The notes below the pieces were generated by a model. The model saw only the letters and a list, made by a program, of their open reading frames with translations. It made no database searches and had not been told where the DNA came from. 64,000 nt of DNA from Echinarachnius parma (lineage: Eukaryota; Echinodermata; Echinoidea; Clypeasteroida; Echinarachniidae): assembly GCA_037951105.1 (NCBI GenBank), contig JBAMJV010002957.1:1-64000 (forward strand), given 5' to 3'. Shown here piece after piece: positions 8,450 through 19,452 of the stretch (positions are counted from its first letter, which is position 1; every line of letters starts with the position of its first letter). The position numbers and the translations under genes were made by a program.

Positions 8450-8462
8450 AGAGTAATCTTAA
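8450..8462 (+). repeat. Right 13-bp target-site duplication
   Basis: AGAGTAATCTTAA, identical to 793-805, abuts the end of the right inverted repeat (…CACGTATTA). On the left, 38 bp separate the duplication from the inverted repeat. Confidence 0.65.
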
Positions 8463-8743
8463 TTACTAATTTTTTTATTTCATGCATGATACATTACTTG
8501 TGATGAGACTAATTTAGGAAACGACTGGAAACGCTTATTAATTTTTAGTATAAAATACCTCCCGTACCACTGTACGGACAAAACAACCATACTTTACAAC
8601 GTACGTAATAAAGAGAATATCATGTGTGAACAGTTCTTTTGCTCAATTTAGGAACTGAAAACTTCTAATATCGACAACAAAAAACCAACTTGGCAATATA
8701 AATGTCATATTATAATTGTTATTTTAGAGGGGATTTCTAGCGC

Positions 8744-9513
8744 TTAAGATCCACGACTAATACCAGCTGATATGCTTAATATAGCTTGCTTTTTAAAATC
8801 AATGTATAGCTCCTTAGTTCTGAAATGAAAGAAATACGTGAGGAAGAAACGTGTACTAAATAAACATGTTCTTTCAAAAGAAAAAAGAAGCATAATAAAA
8901 CCACTTGCTTTTCCTTTGGAACGGTACCCAGTTGCAGCTGCATAGGTCCACCAGTGTACAGAACAACGGCATATTTCTGTGGGAGACGAATGCAGAAGAC
9001 AGGCTTGATTATTTTCCCGTTGATACATATTTGTTATGTCATGAGATAAGATATGTGTTGCATTTCAGTTCCGATAATGAAACGAAATGTTCATAAAAGT
9101 ATGTGTATGAAGTTATGTCTTAGAATTTTTTTTTGTAATACATGGACAATTACATCAATGTGACCTTTTTGATTGAACACTGTATCATTATAACAATTAT
9201 TTTGATTAATTACATTGAATAGTTGATAATGTAATAGCAAAGGATGCACTGGGATTACGAAGTAGAAAATAACGTGTAAACGATCACAGAAATACTGCCA
9301 TTCATTCTTATAAAAAACAACGCCGACTAATACCCATGTATCATATAATACAAATATAATATATTGTTGTTTCAGCAGAGTTTTTACATTTATTGATGTA
9401 TTGTTGTGATCTATTTGAATACATCATGAACTATGGATATTATCAAGCCATTAACTCACGTCATGTTCCGTTGGCTGTTCTCGTACAGCAAACCAGCTGC
9501 AATGCGCACGCAG
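8744..9513 (-). CDS. Possible 3' exons of the minus-strand gene
   Basis: Three candidate exons lie downstream of the well-supported ones. 9460-9513 follows an AG and ends at an excellent donor, GTGAGT. It has one open frame in phase with the preceding exon (18 codons, LRAHCSWFAVREQPTEHD), but its acceptor is poor, and an alternative start at 9561 would be out of phase. 8905-8976 follows a strong pyrimidine tract and CAG, and reads KYAVVLYTGGPMQLQLGTVP before a weak GT. 8744-8815 follows TTTCATTTCAG and, in one frame, ends with TAA at 8744-8746. The phases do not all agree, so the true 3' end is unresolved. The retroelement ends only 280 bp beyond. Confidence 0.35.
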
Positions 9514-10498
9514 CTATCATCATCTGGCCGAAGGTCTGGCGGACGATGAGCGCATCCAGCGCTGAGATCATGGTCAGCGTTTTAGATACATGAAATATAT
9601 GGATACAAATAATATTAGTTTCGAGAAGATAAAAACATTTTCTAAATTAATTACAGACAAGTAAGTTTATGTATTTTATCGTGTAAGAAGCGTTCTTTCG
9701 TAAACAAATAAACACATGTCAATGACATTTCACTTATTATTATTATTATCAATTTATTTTTCTCTGACAAATGGCAACACGTATGTAAAGTAAAGAGGAA
9801 ATATTGAGTAATATTCCAGAGTAATGTACATTCCGAGACTTTCAACCATTGCATTCTTGTTTTCCCGATACTTGATTCGAACTTGTACAGAAAATGTTAG
9901 ATGCATGAAAGTTCATGACCGTATTGATTGCATCGATCGAGTTAACCTGTAATATTTGTTTTTTTGTATCTTTTGCATTACACATTTGACTTAATATACT
10001 GTAACCCATGGAAGTCTATTGCTTTGTTCATAAATGCACACAAGATTATTGGCCCGTATTCACAAAGGAGGTTTGTACAACCATGGTTTAAACCAAGGTT
10101 TACATCTATGGAATGCCAATTGTAAACTGATGGAGAGAGAATGTAAATTCCTTACTTGTTAACAATGTTGATGGTACACATTCTCTCTCCAGCAGTTTAC
10201 AATTGGCATTCCATAGATGTAAACCACGGTGTGAACCGTGGTTTGTACAAACCTCCTTTGTGAATATGGGCCAATTAAGTTTGAATGAATCGTTCAGTTA
10301 CTCCGACGATTGGGGATAACAAACAAAAATTGATAATGTAAACTTCAAACTTACTAAAGAACAGAATCAAAATCATGCATTTCTCCTCGCAATTTAATTT
10401 GGCTCTTACCGATATGATAATGTTATCGACTGGATGCATATATCGATGTCATTTATTTGCACTGTAATTATTTCTTCTGTAAATGTAATAAAGCTTAC
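9514..10498. other. Intronic/intergenic DNA containing a MITE
   Basis: AT-rich sequence between candidate exons of the minus-strand gene. Apart from the MITE at 10051-10272 and a short (ATT)n run near 9738, nothing recognisable is seen. Confidence 0.4.
10051..10272. mobile_element. MITE with GGCCCGTATTCACAAAGGAGG ends
   Basis: A 222-bp near-palindrome. The left arm, starting GGCCCGTATTCACAAAGGAG, is repeated in reverse complement at the right (CTCCTTTGTGAATATGGGCC). Internal arms around ATGGAATGCCAATTGTAAAC and GTTTACAATTGGCATTCCAT also pair. No coding capacity. Confidence 0.8.
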
Positions 10499-13400
10499 GT
10501 TCTGATTTCCATGCCCCTTGCGCATACAGGAGACGTGGTTCCCACCGTGACGCGGAGTCATTGTTTGGTGTGCCATCTTGTCCGTTACTGTGTCAAACAT
10601 GCTGAAAGCTCTCAACTTCACCACGTTCACAGTGAAGCGCAAGTAGAGAGGTCCTTGGTAGTTTCTTTCCGGGATCTAAACAAATACATACGAGTTTAAA
10701 ATAATCACACATTATATATTTGAAGAACAACACCAAGACTATAAAATTACACAAAATCGGTTGGATTGATTAATAAGGAAAGGGAACTATAATAACTGAT
10801 CATTTCGATACTTTCATACACTATCACACACACCAAGATCAAGTAATGTTCTATACGACTTGAGTTATACAATTATCAGCAGTTTTGAAACACAAGTACT
10901 TCAGAATGAGTAATTATATTTTACCAGAACTGATATTATATGCATACATCACCGAGATAAAATAAAATAAACCATGAACCCAAGAGTGAAACATTAACAA
11001 ATGCGGAATATACTTTGTACTGGATAGATAGGCGGGGGGGGGGGGGGGGGGGGGGGGGGGGCTTTATGGATCCTTTTTATATCACTTAAATGTTTGCATT
11101 GTTTCTATCACATTATAAGGGGCACGCTCAATTTACTCCTTCATTACACTGTCGTGGTAGAGGGCAATCTGCCCTGTATTTTCGATCTGGTTGCCATGGT
11201 CTACTATCGATTGGTAGACCTGAAAAGAAATAATGAAATCATCAAAAAAGTTGAACAAAAAGTGACATTTTATAAAGGATTAAGGAACATAATGATACAA
11301 GTGCCATGCAGAATAAAGAAATATTTAGTCTTAATGAGAGCCAAGTAAACTAGCAAGCAAGCAAACAAGCAAACAAACAAGCGAACAAACTAACAAGTAA
11401 ACAATCATACAAACAAACAAACAAACACACGTATTAATAAACAAATTATCAAACTGATACACAGGTTAGAGTACAAGTTACTGAGAAACTATCTTACCGG
11501 AGATCGAGAGAGGGCGCCCTGTTGCGAATCGACAGAATCGACAGATGTCTTCCTCGGCTGAGGAGATTTCTGCTCCTGGATAGTAAACCATACAGAAAAA
11601 CAAAAACATTAAACATGATTTGATTTTATTTAATTTTCACAATTCATAAACACAAAAGTATGACAATTTGCAAAGTATTCGGAATGACAAAATGGTAACA
11701 TAATATATAACAATAATAAAACACAGACATTATCTCAATTTTGAATGTAGGAATCATTTATGAGTTTGAAAAGTTAGAAAAGCTAGCAAACATGATAGTA
11801 AGCTATATCAATCTAAACTATACAATGGATCTTGCCATGCCATGTATAGGACTCTCCTAAAACTTGTAAAACCTTGAACTAATGCTGAGGAGATATGATT
11901 ATTTTAGTCATAGTTTGACTTCGTAGCAAACAAAAATAAACCCCAGCCTTGTTAAAATGTGTTTTTGGTGTATCAATGTCCTTTGACATTTTCTTTAAAA
12001 TTGTTTGATTTTCATTGAGGTAAATCCAAATTAAACTAAAAGTGTATTCGCTCATGTCAAATCGAACTTGATTATTTGATTGTTCTCAGGAATATTTCAC
12101 ATATATTCGAAGTTAAACTTGACTCTAAGTTGGACCTAAATATTATTGAAAGCCATCTGTAGCCTTCAAAATAAAACATATTCAAAAGTACAAAACCAAG
12201 TATATGGACTGTTCATACAATAATGTTTATCAATAACATGAATTTTCCTTGACAATAGAAAATATTAGTGATTTGAATCAACATTTTTATGCTTTAAAAG
12301 AACCATTGGAACAATTTTGTTTCTTCTAAGAAACTAACAGCTTTCCATAATAATTAATAAGTACAACTTAGAGTTAAGTTCAACTTAGGATCTTTGTGAA
12401 ACACTCTCCTGGGCACGATGGACTTACCCGATGTTCGATGGGGGTCTGTTTTTGCTGATGTGCTTGTTGCGGGATCTTCTGCTGAAAGTAATGGCGTTGA
12501 ATGGGCTTCAATTAACATTTTATACCAACAATTTAATAAAAAAAACTTTCAATGATTTTGTTTTTGCTTTTATTTACGGGAAATAGTAAAACAAAAATTG
12601 AAAGCCCTGCATCTGCCGCTATCTTCTATAAATGTATGATTGTAGAAATATATATTTACTTTATTTACCAATTACTATATTAAAATAATTTTATCGAAAT
12701 TAGCAATTGTGTTGATTGGACATCGGCATGAAATTAAACGCCAAAAATGGTAATATATTATTTCTTTTTAATATTTAATTTAGAGTAGATAAGTGCTCAA
12801 ATTATGCCTCTGTTTTTGCGTTTGCTGCGAGATTTTTGTTCTGATGAATGGAAACAAATGAAAATACAAATAAAATACGTCGCTATCAATTTTCGTGGTG
12901 TTGTTATTGTTCACTTCATTGAAAAACGGCATATGCAAATTAAAGGATGCCCACTTTTAGCTAATTAGCTCTCTTTCAGACTTGAAATTTTCACACAACA
13001 TCCAGTGAACATATCAGATAACAACAATGTACATTGTATCAACCACTCATCACTCTTTGCACATGTCAACAAAGTTACTAGATCCCTTTAAAAAATGTTT
13101 CTCACCGCAAGGACACATCGGTCAGAGCTGCTGCTGCTCTCAAGGAAGTCGGCATCCTCAGAGGTGCTCTCATGAAGGTCGGCATCCTGGATGGTGTCTG
13201 CTTCACTGTCATCATTCTCATGGCCTGAGAGAGGCAAACATCATATGCATAAATGAATAAACGAATGAATAAATGAATGACTGACTGAATGAATGGTGAA
13301 TTGATAGATGGATGGATGAATGAATGAATGAATGATGGATGGATAGATAGATGGAAATATATCTTTCAGTCAATTCGGTATATGCGCTGAATAGATGGTT

Positions 13401-14852
13401 GCATGAATGGAGGAATGAATGAATGAATGAATGAATGAATGAATGAATGAATGAATGAATGAATGAAAGAAAGAAAGAAAGAAAGAAAGAATGAATGAAT
13501 GAATGAATGAATAATGAATGAATGAACGAATGAATGAATGGTTGGTTGAAATACTAAATGAATGAATGAATGAACGAATTAATGGATGAAAGAATAAATG
13601 TATGAATGCATACACGAATGAATGAATGAATGAATGAACGAAGAATGAATGAATGCATGAATGCATAAACGAATGAACGAATGAATGAATGAACTACTGA
13701 ATGACTGAAGGAATAAACGAATGAATGAATTTGACTGTATGAGTGAATAAATGAATTAATGATTTAATAACTGTGTTGACAATGTGTTAACAATGTTAAC
13801 GAACAAAGACATTTGTAAATCGCTGATAATAACTGTATAAACTATGTTGGCAGGGGCGTCGATCCTGGGGGGGCAGGGGGGCGGTCGCCCCCCCCCCCCC
13901 CCCCAATGAAAATATTGGGGGGGGCGAACATATCATTTCGCCCCCCCAATAATTCCGAAAATGAGGAAGAAAAAAATCAAGTGATATAATAAAGAGGGGT
14001 AAGACACATTTATCAATAATTAATCTTCAAAATAGCCGTTTTCTAGTTTAAAAAGGACTGTAAATCTCTTTTTGCCGCGCGCTTCGCGCGCATACAGTTT
14101 CTCATATTTCAAGTTTCATTTTGGTTGCGGGAACTCATATTTCGAAATGTGTTGGGCAGCTACGAGTAGGTTCACTATTTTATACAATTTTAACACCCAT
14201 GATAGGAGTTGCAAATTTGTGAAATCTAAAAGCTTCCGGGGGCTCCGCCCCCTGGACCCCCATTTTTGTCCCCAAATGTGGGTGCCTCCCAAAATCAGGT
14301 CTTCGAGCCATCAAGAAACTTTCAACGAGCGCAAAATAAAACTTCTGGGCATGCCAATGTGGGGCTTTTAGCTCTCTGAGTGGTCACTCTGGATTTTTTT
14401 CTTTTCTTCAAATTTCGCCCCCCCCAATATAAAAAACGGATCGACGCCCCTGTATGTTGGAGAAAGTGGATTATCCTCCTTGATTCATTTGTTGGATGTA
14501 TATAGAGTGATACAATAACTTTCCGTGAAACTAGTGACAAAGACAAATAGACATGAGCTTTTAACTTCATGTTCATAGTATATAATTATGTGTTAGTGTG
14601 TGTTATTCCGCCTCCAGTTTAAACCAAATTAAGTTATACTGAGGGCATAGCTAGTACGTATTAAACGGCAAAGAACGGGCCTTGAACACAAATAAGTTTT
14701 TTTTTAAGAAACACAAAATAAAAAGGCAATAAGTATACGTATATTGAGTGGGACTTACCGGTTGCCAGGCAAGAAGAGAGGTGTAGAAATGTCAAAACAC
14801 GTCCGAGCCATCCGGCTAATCGAGATTTCGATTTTTTCGATTTTTTCGCCAT
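10499..14852 (-). CDS. Six-exon minus-strand gene, product not recognised
   Basis: Exons, in transcription order: 14852-14759, 13224-13106, 12481-12428, 11575-11498, 11219-11148, 10675-10499. All introns start GT (GTAAGT, GTGAGA, GTAAGT, GTAAGA, GTAATG, GTAAGC) and end AG, and phases agree throughout (1, then 0), giving 198 codons so far. The ATG at 14852 has a good context (AAAAATGG). The N-terminus is basic (MAKKSKKSKSR) followed by a weakly hydrophobic stretch that could be a signal or anchor. Exon 2 is acidic and Ser-rich with two copies of a DADxHES/DADFLES motif. Exons 3-4 are Gln/Pro/Ser-rich and probably disordered. Exon 6 (59 codons) looks folded: IPERNYQGPLYLRFTVNVVK, ending in a His/Gly/Cys-rich part. 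No family was recognised. The weakest junction is the exon 5 donor, which has an alternative GT two bases earlier. Confidence 0.65.
11034..11061. repeat. Poly(G) tract, 28 G
   Basis: An uninterrupted G run in an intron of the minus-strand gene. It is one of many long G or C runs in this window. Confidence 0.9.
11344..11432. repeat. (CAAA/CAAG)n low-complexity tract
   Basis: Imperfect four-base repeats (AAGCAAGCAAACAAGC, then AAACAAACAAACAAAC) lie in the intron between the fourth and fifth exons of the minus-strand gene. Confidence 0.7.
11580..12427. other. Intron 3 of the minus-strand gene
   Basis: AT-rich intron sequence. Between about 12090 and 12405 it includes fragments of the type AAGTTCAACTTAGGATCTTTGTGAAACACT, which resembles 545-600 near the left of the window (GTTCGACTTATAATCTTTGTGAAACAC), so it probably contains an old dispersed repeat. 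No exon-like segment was found. Confidence 0.4.
12970..13091. mobile_element. TTAA MITE family B, 3'-end fragment
   Basis: Matches the right end of the complete copy at 38750-39122: AATTTTCACACAACATCCAG, then AACCACTCATCACTCTTTGC and the terminus ACTAGATCCCTTTAA, whose TTAA is 13088-13091. It ends 15 bp from the donor of exon 2 of the minus-strand gene, so the insertion nearly reached the exon. Confidence 0.75.
13233..13735. repeat. (TGAA)n microsatellite array
   Basis: About 500 bp of GAAT/TGAA tetranucleotide repeats with an internal GAAA patch at 13464-13490, inside intron 1 of the minus-strand gene. The 98-codon minus-strand open frame across it (Phe/His/Ile/Ser repeats) is a translation of the repeat and not a gene. 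Confidence 0.95.
13851..14452. mobile_element. Non-autonomous hAT element
   Basis: A 602-bp element with terminal inverted repeats CAGGGGCGTCGATCC and an exact 8-bp flanking direct repeat, TATGTTGG (13843-13850 and 14453-14460). CAGGGGCG-type ends with an 8-bp duplication are diagnostic of hAT transposons. Subterminal C- and G-runs (CGCCCCCCCAAT) occur on both sides. The internal GGGGGCTCCGCCCCC hairpin recurs in the fragment at 16530. No transposase remains. It lies in intron 1 of the minus-strand gene. Confidence 0.92.
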
Positions 14853-14997
14853 TTTTCTATATCAATTTATCAAATTAATTCGGAAGAACGAAGTTGATCA
14901 ATATGGTGATAATCAGAAAAGTGTTGCAATAATTATTATAATAGCATGCATTTCTGCGTTATGTTTTGATACGTCACACGGTTTCTTAGATATTGAG

Positions 14998-15042
14998 CTG
15001 CGCGCGCGCCTATGCATTGTGACGTCATAATGCATGGCGCGC
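14998..15042 (-). promoter_or_regulatory. Palindromic CRE-containing promoter element
   Basis: A perfect cAMP-response element, TGACGTCA, lies at 15020-15027 and is the centre of a larger palindrome: GCGCGCC, ATGCATT, TGACGTCA, AATGCAT, GGCGCGC. A second half site, TACGTCAC, is at 14970. The block is about 170 bp upstream of the ATG at 14852 of the minus-strand gene and is GC-rich in an AT-rich neighbourhood. CREB/ATF binding and promoter function are inferred from position and motif. Confidence 0.55.
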
Positions 15043-15400
15043 AAAAGCCTCACATTAATTTCTTTAATTTCTTTATTATTTTGTAATTCTCATGTCACAT
15101 TTGAACTTTCTTTTATTGATGTATTTATATTGTGATATATGTTTCGAATGTGTTATATTGTGATATTGTGTTATTTTCTTCATTACGTCCTTTGAGAGGG
15201 TGACATGAGAAATAAAACATTGAACATTGTACATTGATACATGTACATATCAGGTAGAAACTTGCCCTTTTTCAATTATGACATTTGTTCATTTTTTACT
15301 CATTTTATAAAGCATAATTCTTTATGAAAATTGTAGAGATCGAAGATTGCACCGTGTTATCCTACATCAAAAATCTCTTCGCGGGAGATACTGGCTTTCG
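15043..15400. other. AT-rich spacer
   Basis: Contains short direct repeats TGTTATATTGTGATATTGTG near 15150. From 15330 it carries the sequence TTGCACCGTGTTAT…ACATCAAAAATCTCTTCGC, which recurs at 16826-16880. Thus the two flanks of the 15.4-16.4 kb element share an older repeat. No gene seen. Confidence 0.4.
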
Positions 15401-15410
15401 CGTGATATAT

Positions 15411-16424
15411 ATACTCCGCAAAAAAAGAAACTGGACACTTGTATCAAACCAAATATTTCATATTCACTTACGATAAAATATATGATATTGTATATCAAAT
15501 TAAAGATAAAGTGGCCCTCTTCAATATTGGCATATAATCCAGATGAAATCATTCATGCATGACTTGTCACGGTCAACTAACCACAGCAAGGTCTGTTTTC
15601 AAAAATAGCAAAAATGGAACATCCACTCAACCATGTAAATGTTGATAAGCATAATCTAAAACGCTATATTCATGACATGGCATAATTGTTCAATACAAAT
15701 GTGACCTTTTTTAAATCTTCATCTCAATAAAAAGTATAAATGAAGACAAATTGTGAACGTTATAGGTTTTTATTTTCATCCAAAAGTAACACAATGGGGA
15801 ATTCCATGGTAAAGGTTTATTAGTTGAAACCACAGTTTATGCCCTTATTTCAGCATGAAAAATTGTATAAATTCTTCTCAAGAATGCTACCGTAGTCCAA
15901 AGATCTTCAAAAACCTGATGTCACCATTGGTCAAACAGTTGGGCAGTCTTTAACATGACATTTCTCTAGATAACTATGGTTAAAATTGCAGGGAACACAC
16001 AGAAACAGACAAGCTTCATGCCTCTAATACAGACCAGTATGATGATGCTCTCATAACCTGGCCCTGTTTTATTGACAAATTTGTATTTTCAGAGTTGTTC
16101 ATAACAATAAAGTAAAATAATGTCATAATTTACTTGTCCCGCACATCTTGTTTTAAGTGAAACGCTCACTATCATCCTGATAATTTCAGTCGAATGGTGT
16201 GGTCCTCCATTGTTTTTGCTATTTTTGAAAACAGACCTTGCTATTGTTAATATAATGACCATGGCAGTTCATGCATGAACGATTACACCTTTAATTTATA
16301 CCCTGCATGCAGAGGACTAAATTCCCTTTAATTTGATGTACGATAATCTACACTTTATCGTACATCAATATGAAATGTTTAAACTTTTACAAGTGTCCAG
16401 TTTCTTTTTTTTTTGCGGAGTATA
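15411..16424. mobile_element. ~1-kb DNA element with long inverted repeats
   Basis: The left end ACTCCGCAAAAAAAGAAACT and following GGACACTTGTA are matched in reverse complement at the right end (…TTTTTGCGGAGTATA). The pairing continues inward for roughly 200 bp: AAGGTCTGTTTTCAAAAATA at 15590 pairs with TATTTTTGAAAACAGACCTT near 16220, and ATTCATGCATGA near 15549 pairs with the region near 16270. No transposase was found in the interior. TATA on both sides may be the target duplication. Confidence 0.75.
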
Positions 16425-16427
16425 CAT

Positions 16428-16511
16428 TGGGCCCATTGAAGAAAGAGATATAATCGATTTTAAGTTACAATTAAATGTAACTTACAATCGATTATATCTC
16501 TTTCTGCAACG
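16428..16511. mobile_element. Short snap-back element
   Basis: An 84-bp near-perfect hairpin: GGGCCCATTGAAGAAAGAGA and AATCGATTTTAAGTTACA fold onto TGTAACTTACAATCGATT and TCTCTTTCTGCAACGGGGCCC. It sits immediately beside the end of the 1-kb element. Confidence 0.8.
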
Positions 16512-16529
16512 GGGCCCTAGACTGCTACA

Positions 16530-16692
16530 ACCCCAAAGCTTATGGGGCTCCGCCCCCCTGACCACCTGCTAGGGTTTCATTCGGTTGAATACTTTTTAAT
16601 ACCCCCGTCTTCATATACATTATGCTAGGCGTGCACATTTTGCCCCCCCCCCCCCCCCTCCCCAATAAAACAAAACGGAACAACGCCTCTGG
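16530..16692. mobile_element. Degenerate hAT fragment
   Basis: Shares with the complete hAT copy at 13851-14452 the GGGGCTCCGCCCCCCTGACC segment, the C-run before CCCAATA, and a decayed right terminus, CGGAACAACGCCTCTG. Confidence 0.6.
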
Positions 16693-16819
16693 TACAACAT
16701 GTTGGACATGTCAACAACCAACTGCAGTCTTGGTCCGTGAAAAGGTCTCATGAATGTAGTGCTTGCTAGTGACAGACGAGGCAATTTCGTTTGTTGCAAC
16801 CTTACGCTATAGAGAGATC

Positions 16820-18132
16820 GGGAATTGCACCAAATTGCACCGCGTTTTATGCCGTAAAAATACATCAAAAATCTCTTCGCCAGTTCGCGGGATATAACGA
16901 CTTCGTGACATATACCTTGTGTCGATATATCCAGATCTAGGGTCCAGACAAAACAAGTTGTGAAGGGACCTCCTTAGTCAACGGGCGAGCTTTTATCAGT
17001 TGACAGTCAATCAGGCGAACAATAGAAAGTCGGGATCTTCGACACATTAGCAAACAAATAACAAACACTGTAATTGTGGCGGACAGGTCCTCGTTACATA
17101 CTTGACTAGGCCCAAATCCACTTCACCACGACAAAGGAGCTGCCCCCTGCTTTGCCTCTGAATACCGGCATCATCGGATCTAATTGGATATAGGACCAGG
17201 AACTGTTTGGTAGGACCATGGGGATCTATTTTTAGTAGGTCCATGGTAGGACCAAGATTGCAGGATTTCTCGGCAGGACACAAAATTCACACTAACTAAA
17301 GCATTCTTAAATCATAATTATGATTGAAAAAAGTAATTTAAAGTTAATCACATTCAAAGAGGAACACTTCGGTAGGACCAAACTTGCAGTAATACCAAAC
17401 CCTAGCATGGTCGAAAAATAATTGGACCAATACATATTTGGTTTGGGACCAAGCTTGCAGGAATTCTCGTCAGGTCATAAAATTCAACTAACTAATTATT
17501 TTAAAGATAATTATTTAGTCAGACGAAGGTTGCAAGTATTTACGGCAGATCATACAATTTCTCCAACTATAACAAGGCGCTTGATATAATAATACAATAC
17601 AAAAATTATTTGGAAAGTATGTGGCAAAATAAGTGAAATCCTTACATTAAGGGTAGTTTATTCATTTCGCAGGCTTTTCATGTCCGTAAAACATTTCATA
17701 GAACACAAAGATATCGCTAGTTACATAGATCTAGTTGGTGAAATTTGAAATCTGACGGTGGTAAATGATTATTATCATGCAAGAATTATCAATGCAATTG
17801 CTTTGTAGTCTAAGTAACAATCATCTCGCAACTTTAGAATTTGACTACGAAATGCAAGACAGTATCACCTAACATTATACCTCACCACTGACAGAATAAA
17901 CTGCTGGTGTTGAAGAATAATTTCATAAAAGAAACATATTCATTATGTGCCTTATAAAATAATCAGTTAATTTGTATTAACTGGTTAAACGGGTTAAACA
18001 TTCACCTTATTCTTTCTCTTCCTAGTTTTACTATCATTTTCTTATTTTCCTTTTACTCCTCGTCCACCTACACATTTCTTCTTTTTCTTCTTCTCATTCA
18101 TACCTGATCTTCACCATCTCTTCTTAAACATG
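16820..18132. other. Non-coding DNA with a short degenerate repeat
   Basis: From 17215 to 17570 three imperfect copies of a segment (GGACCAAGATTGCAGGATTT, then CTCGGCAGG, then AAATTCACACTAACTAA) occur at about 17250, 17450 and 17520. 16826-16910 repeats the flank seen at 15340. A pyrimidine-rich stretch lies at 18005-18120. No coding segment is convincing; the minus-strand open frame at 17047-17283 is short and unrecognised. Confidence 0.4.
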
Positions 18133-18701
18133 TTAAAGGGATAGTTGAGTTTTGGTATAGAGGGCGCTACGCAATTTTGTTGTTGGTCAGATGATGAAAA
18201 ATTGCGTGTCAAACTTGAAAGAGCATACAATTTTAATGACAGAATAAACTTTATTTGATCAAAATCGGTTCAGAAATGGCTGAAATATCCATAAACACAA
18301 CCATTTGTAATTTGTGGGGCCCCACAATTATTCGATAATTTTGAACCAGCCGTTAGCAAAATTAAAAAAATGCTTCCTCTTTTTAAAAATGTACAAAATA
18401 GGTTTTTAAATAGTTGTTGTTTAAAAACACTATTTTGTACATTTTTAAAAAGAGAAGTCATTTTCTTTAATTTTGCTAACGGCTGGTTCAAAATTATCGA
18501 ATAATTGTGGGGCCCCACAAATTACAAATGGTTGTGTTTATGGATATTTCAGCATTTCTGAACCGATTTTGATCAAATAACAGTTTATTCTGTCATTTAA
18601 AATTGTCATGCTTCTTTAAGGTTTGACACGCAGGTTTAGGTTACTAAGTTCAGTTTGATCAAAACTGTACTCTCTTTACCAAAACTCAACTATCCCTTTA
18701 A
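18133..18701. mobile_element. TTAA MITE family A, complete fold-back copy
   Basis: Both ends read TTAAAGGGATAGTTGAGTTT (the right end in reverse complement), flanked by TTAA at 18133-18136 and 18698-18701. The whole interior folds back: TTTGTGGGGCCCCACAATTA near 18315 pairs with the same segment near 18508. TTAA target sites are typical of piggyBac-type transposition. No coding capacity. Confidence 0.88.
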
Positions 18702-19274
18702 ATGAGTCAAATATGGACAGCAATTTTATTTGTCATGTTCTCAAATGTTTCAGACTGGCCCAACCTGATTATTCACTATTGTAATGACCCGTAAACAAAA
18801 TTAGTTCTCATTATCCCAACGGAATTTCCGATTGATTGTTTATTGTCTGGTTACATATTCAAAGCAAACCCGTTCCCGATTTAACTACTATCATCTAAAT
18901 GCAGAGTTACAATAAGCACACATTGTGTATAGTCAAATAGTACTGACCATACATTAGATCCTGCCTTTAGCAGTTTAGAGGGTTAATGGAGTGAATGGTG
19001 GGTGCTATATTTTATATCATTGTCCCTCTGTTGACGGGTATACGATTCTTCCAATATTGATGCGCTAAGTGGCCGGGTTTGTTTTGGAAGAATAGATGTT
19101 CAGCCGCGACTTGTAACGATCAAAAGAGATTGGATAAAACGGGATATATTGGGTGACATATCGTTGATCGATTGGATCTTTTGTTTATCACAATGTAAGT
19201 CTTTGCGTCCACCCCTTGCACACGGCATAAAGTCGGTCCGAGGCTTGGGTGGAACGATACTTCTACATGTACTA
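18702..19274. other. Unannotated intergenic DNA
   Basis: No repeat partner, splice-bounded coding segment or RNA gene was recognised in this stretch. Confidence 0.4.
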
Positions 19275-19452
19275 CAGTCAAACCGGTCTAAGCGGCCACA
19301 TGTCTATAGCAGCCAACCTGCATATAGTGGCCACCACATGTGATCCGTAGCAGAGAAAAACAATGTAAGGGAACCTGTCTATAGAGGTCACCTGCCTACA
19401 GTAGCCACTTTTCTTGTTTCCCTTCGGTGGTCACTATACACAGGTTTGACTG
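19275..19452. mobile_element. Tc1/mariner-type MITE, copy 1
   Basis: A 178-bp element with ends CAGTCAAAC and GTTTGACTG, flanked by TA on both sides. The interior alternates GTCTATAG and GGCCAC motifs. A second copy of the same family is at 23587-23763. Confidence 0.85.

Noticed and set aside
9393-9593. Plus-strand 66-codon open frame
   Set aside because: Overlaps a minus-strand candidate exon with a consensus donor and has no motif of its own.
13370-13666. 98-codon minus-strand open frame rich in His, Ser, Phe, Ile
   Set aside because: It is a translation of the (TGAA)n microsatellite, which is open in several frames.
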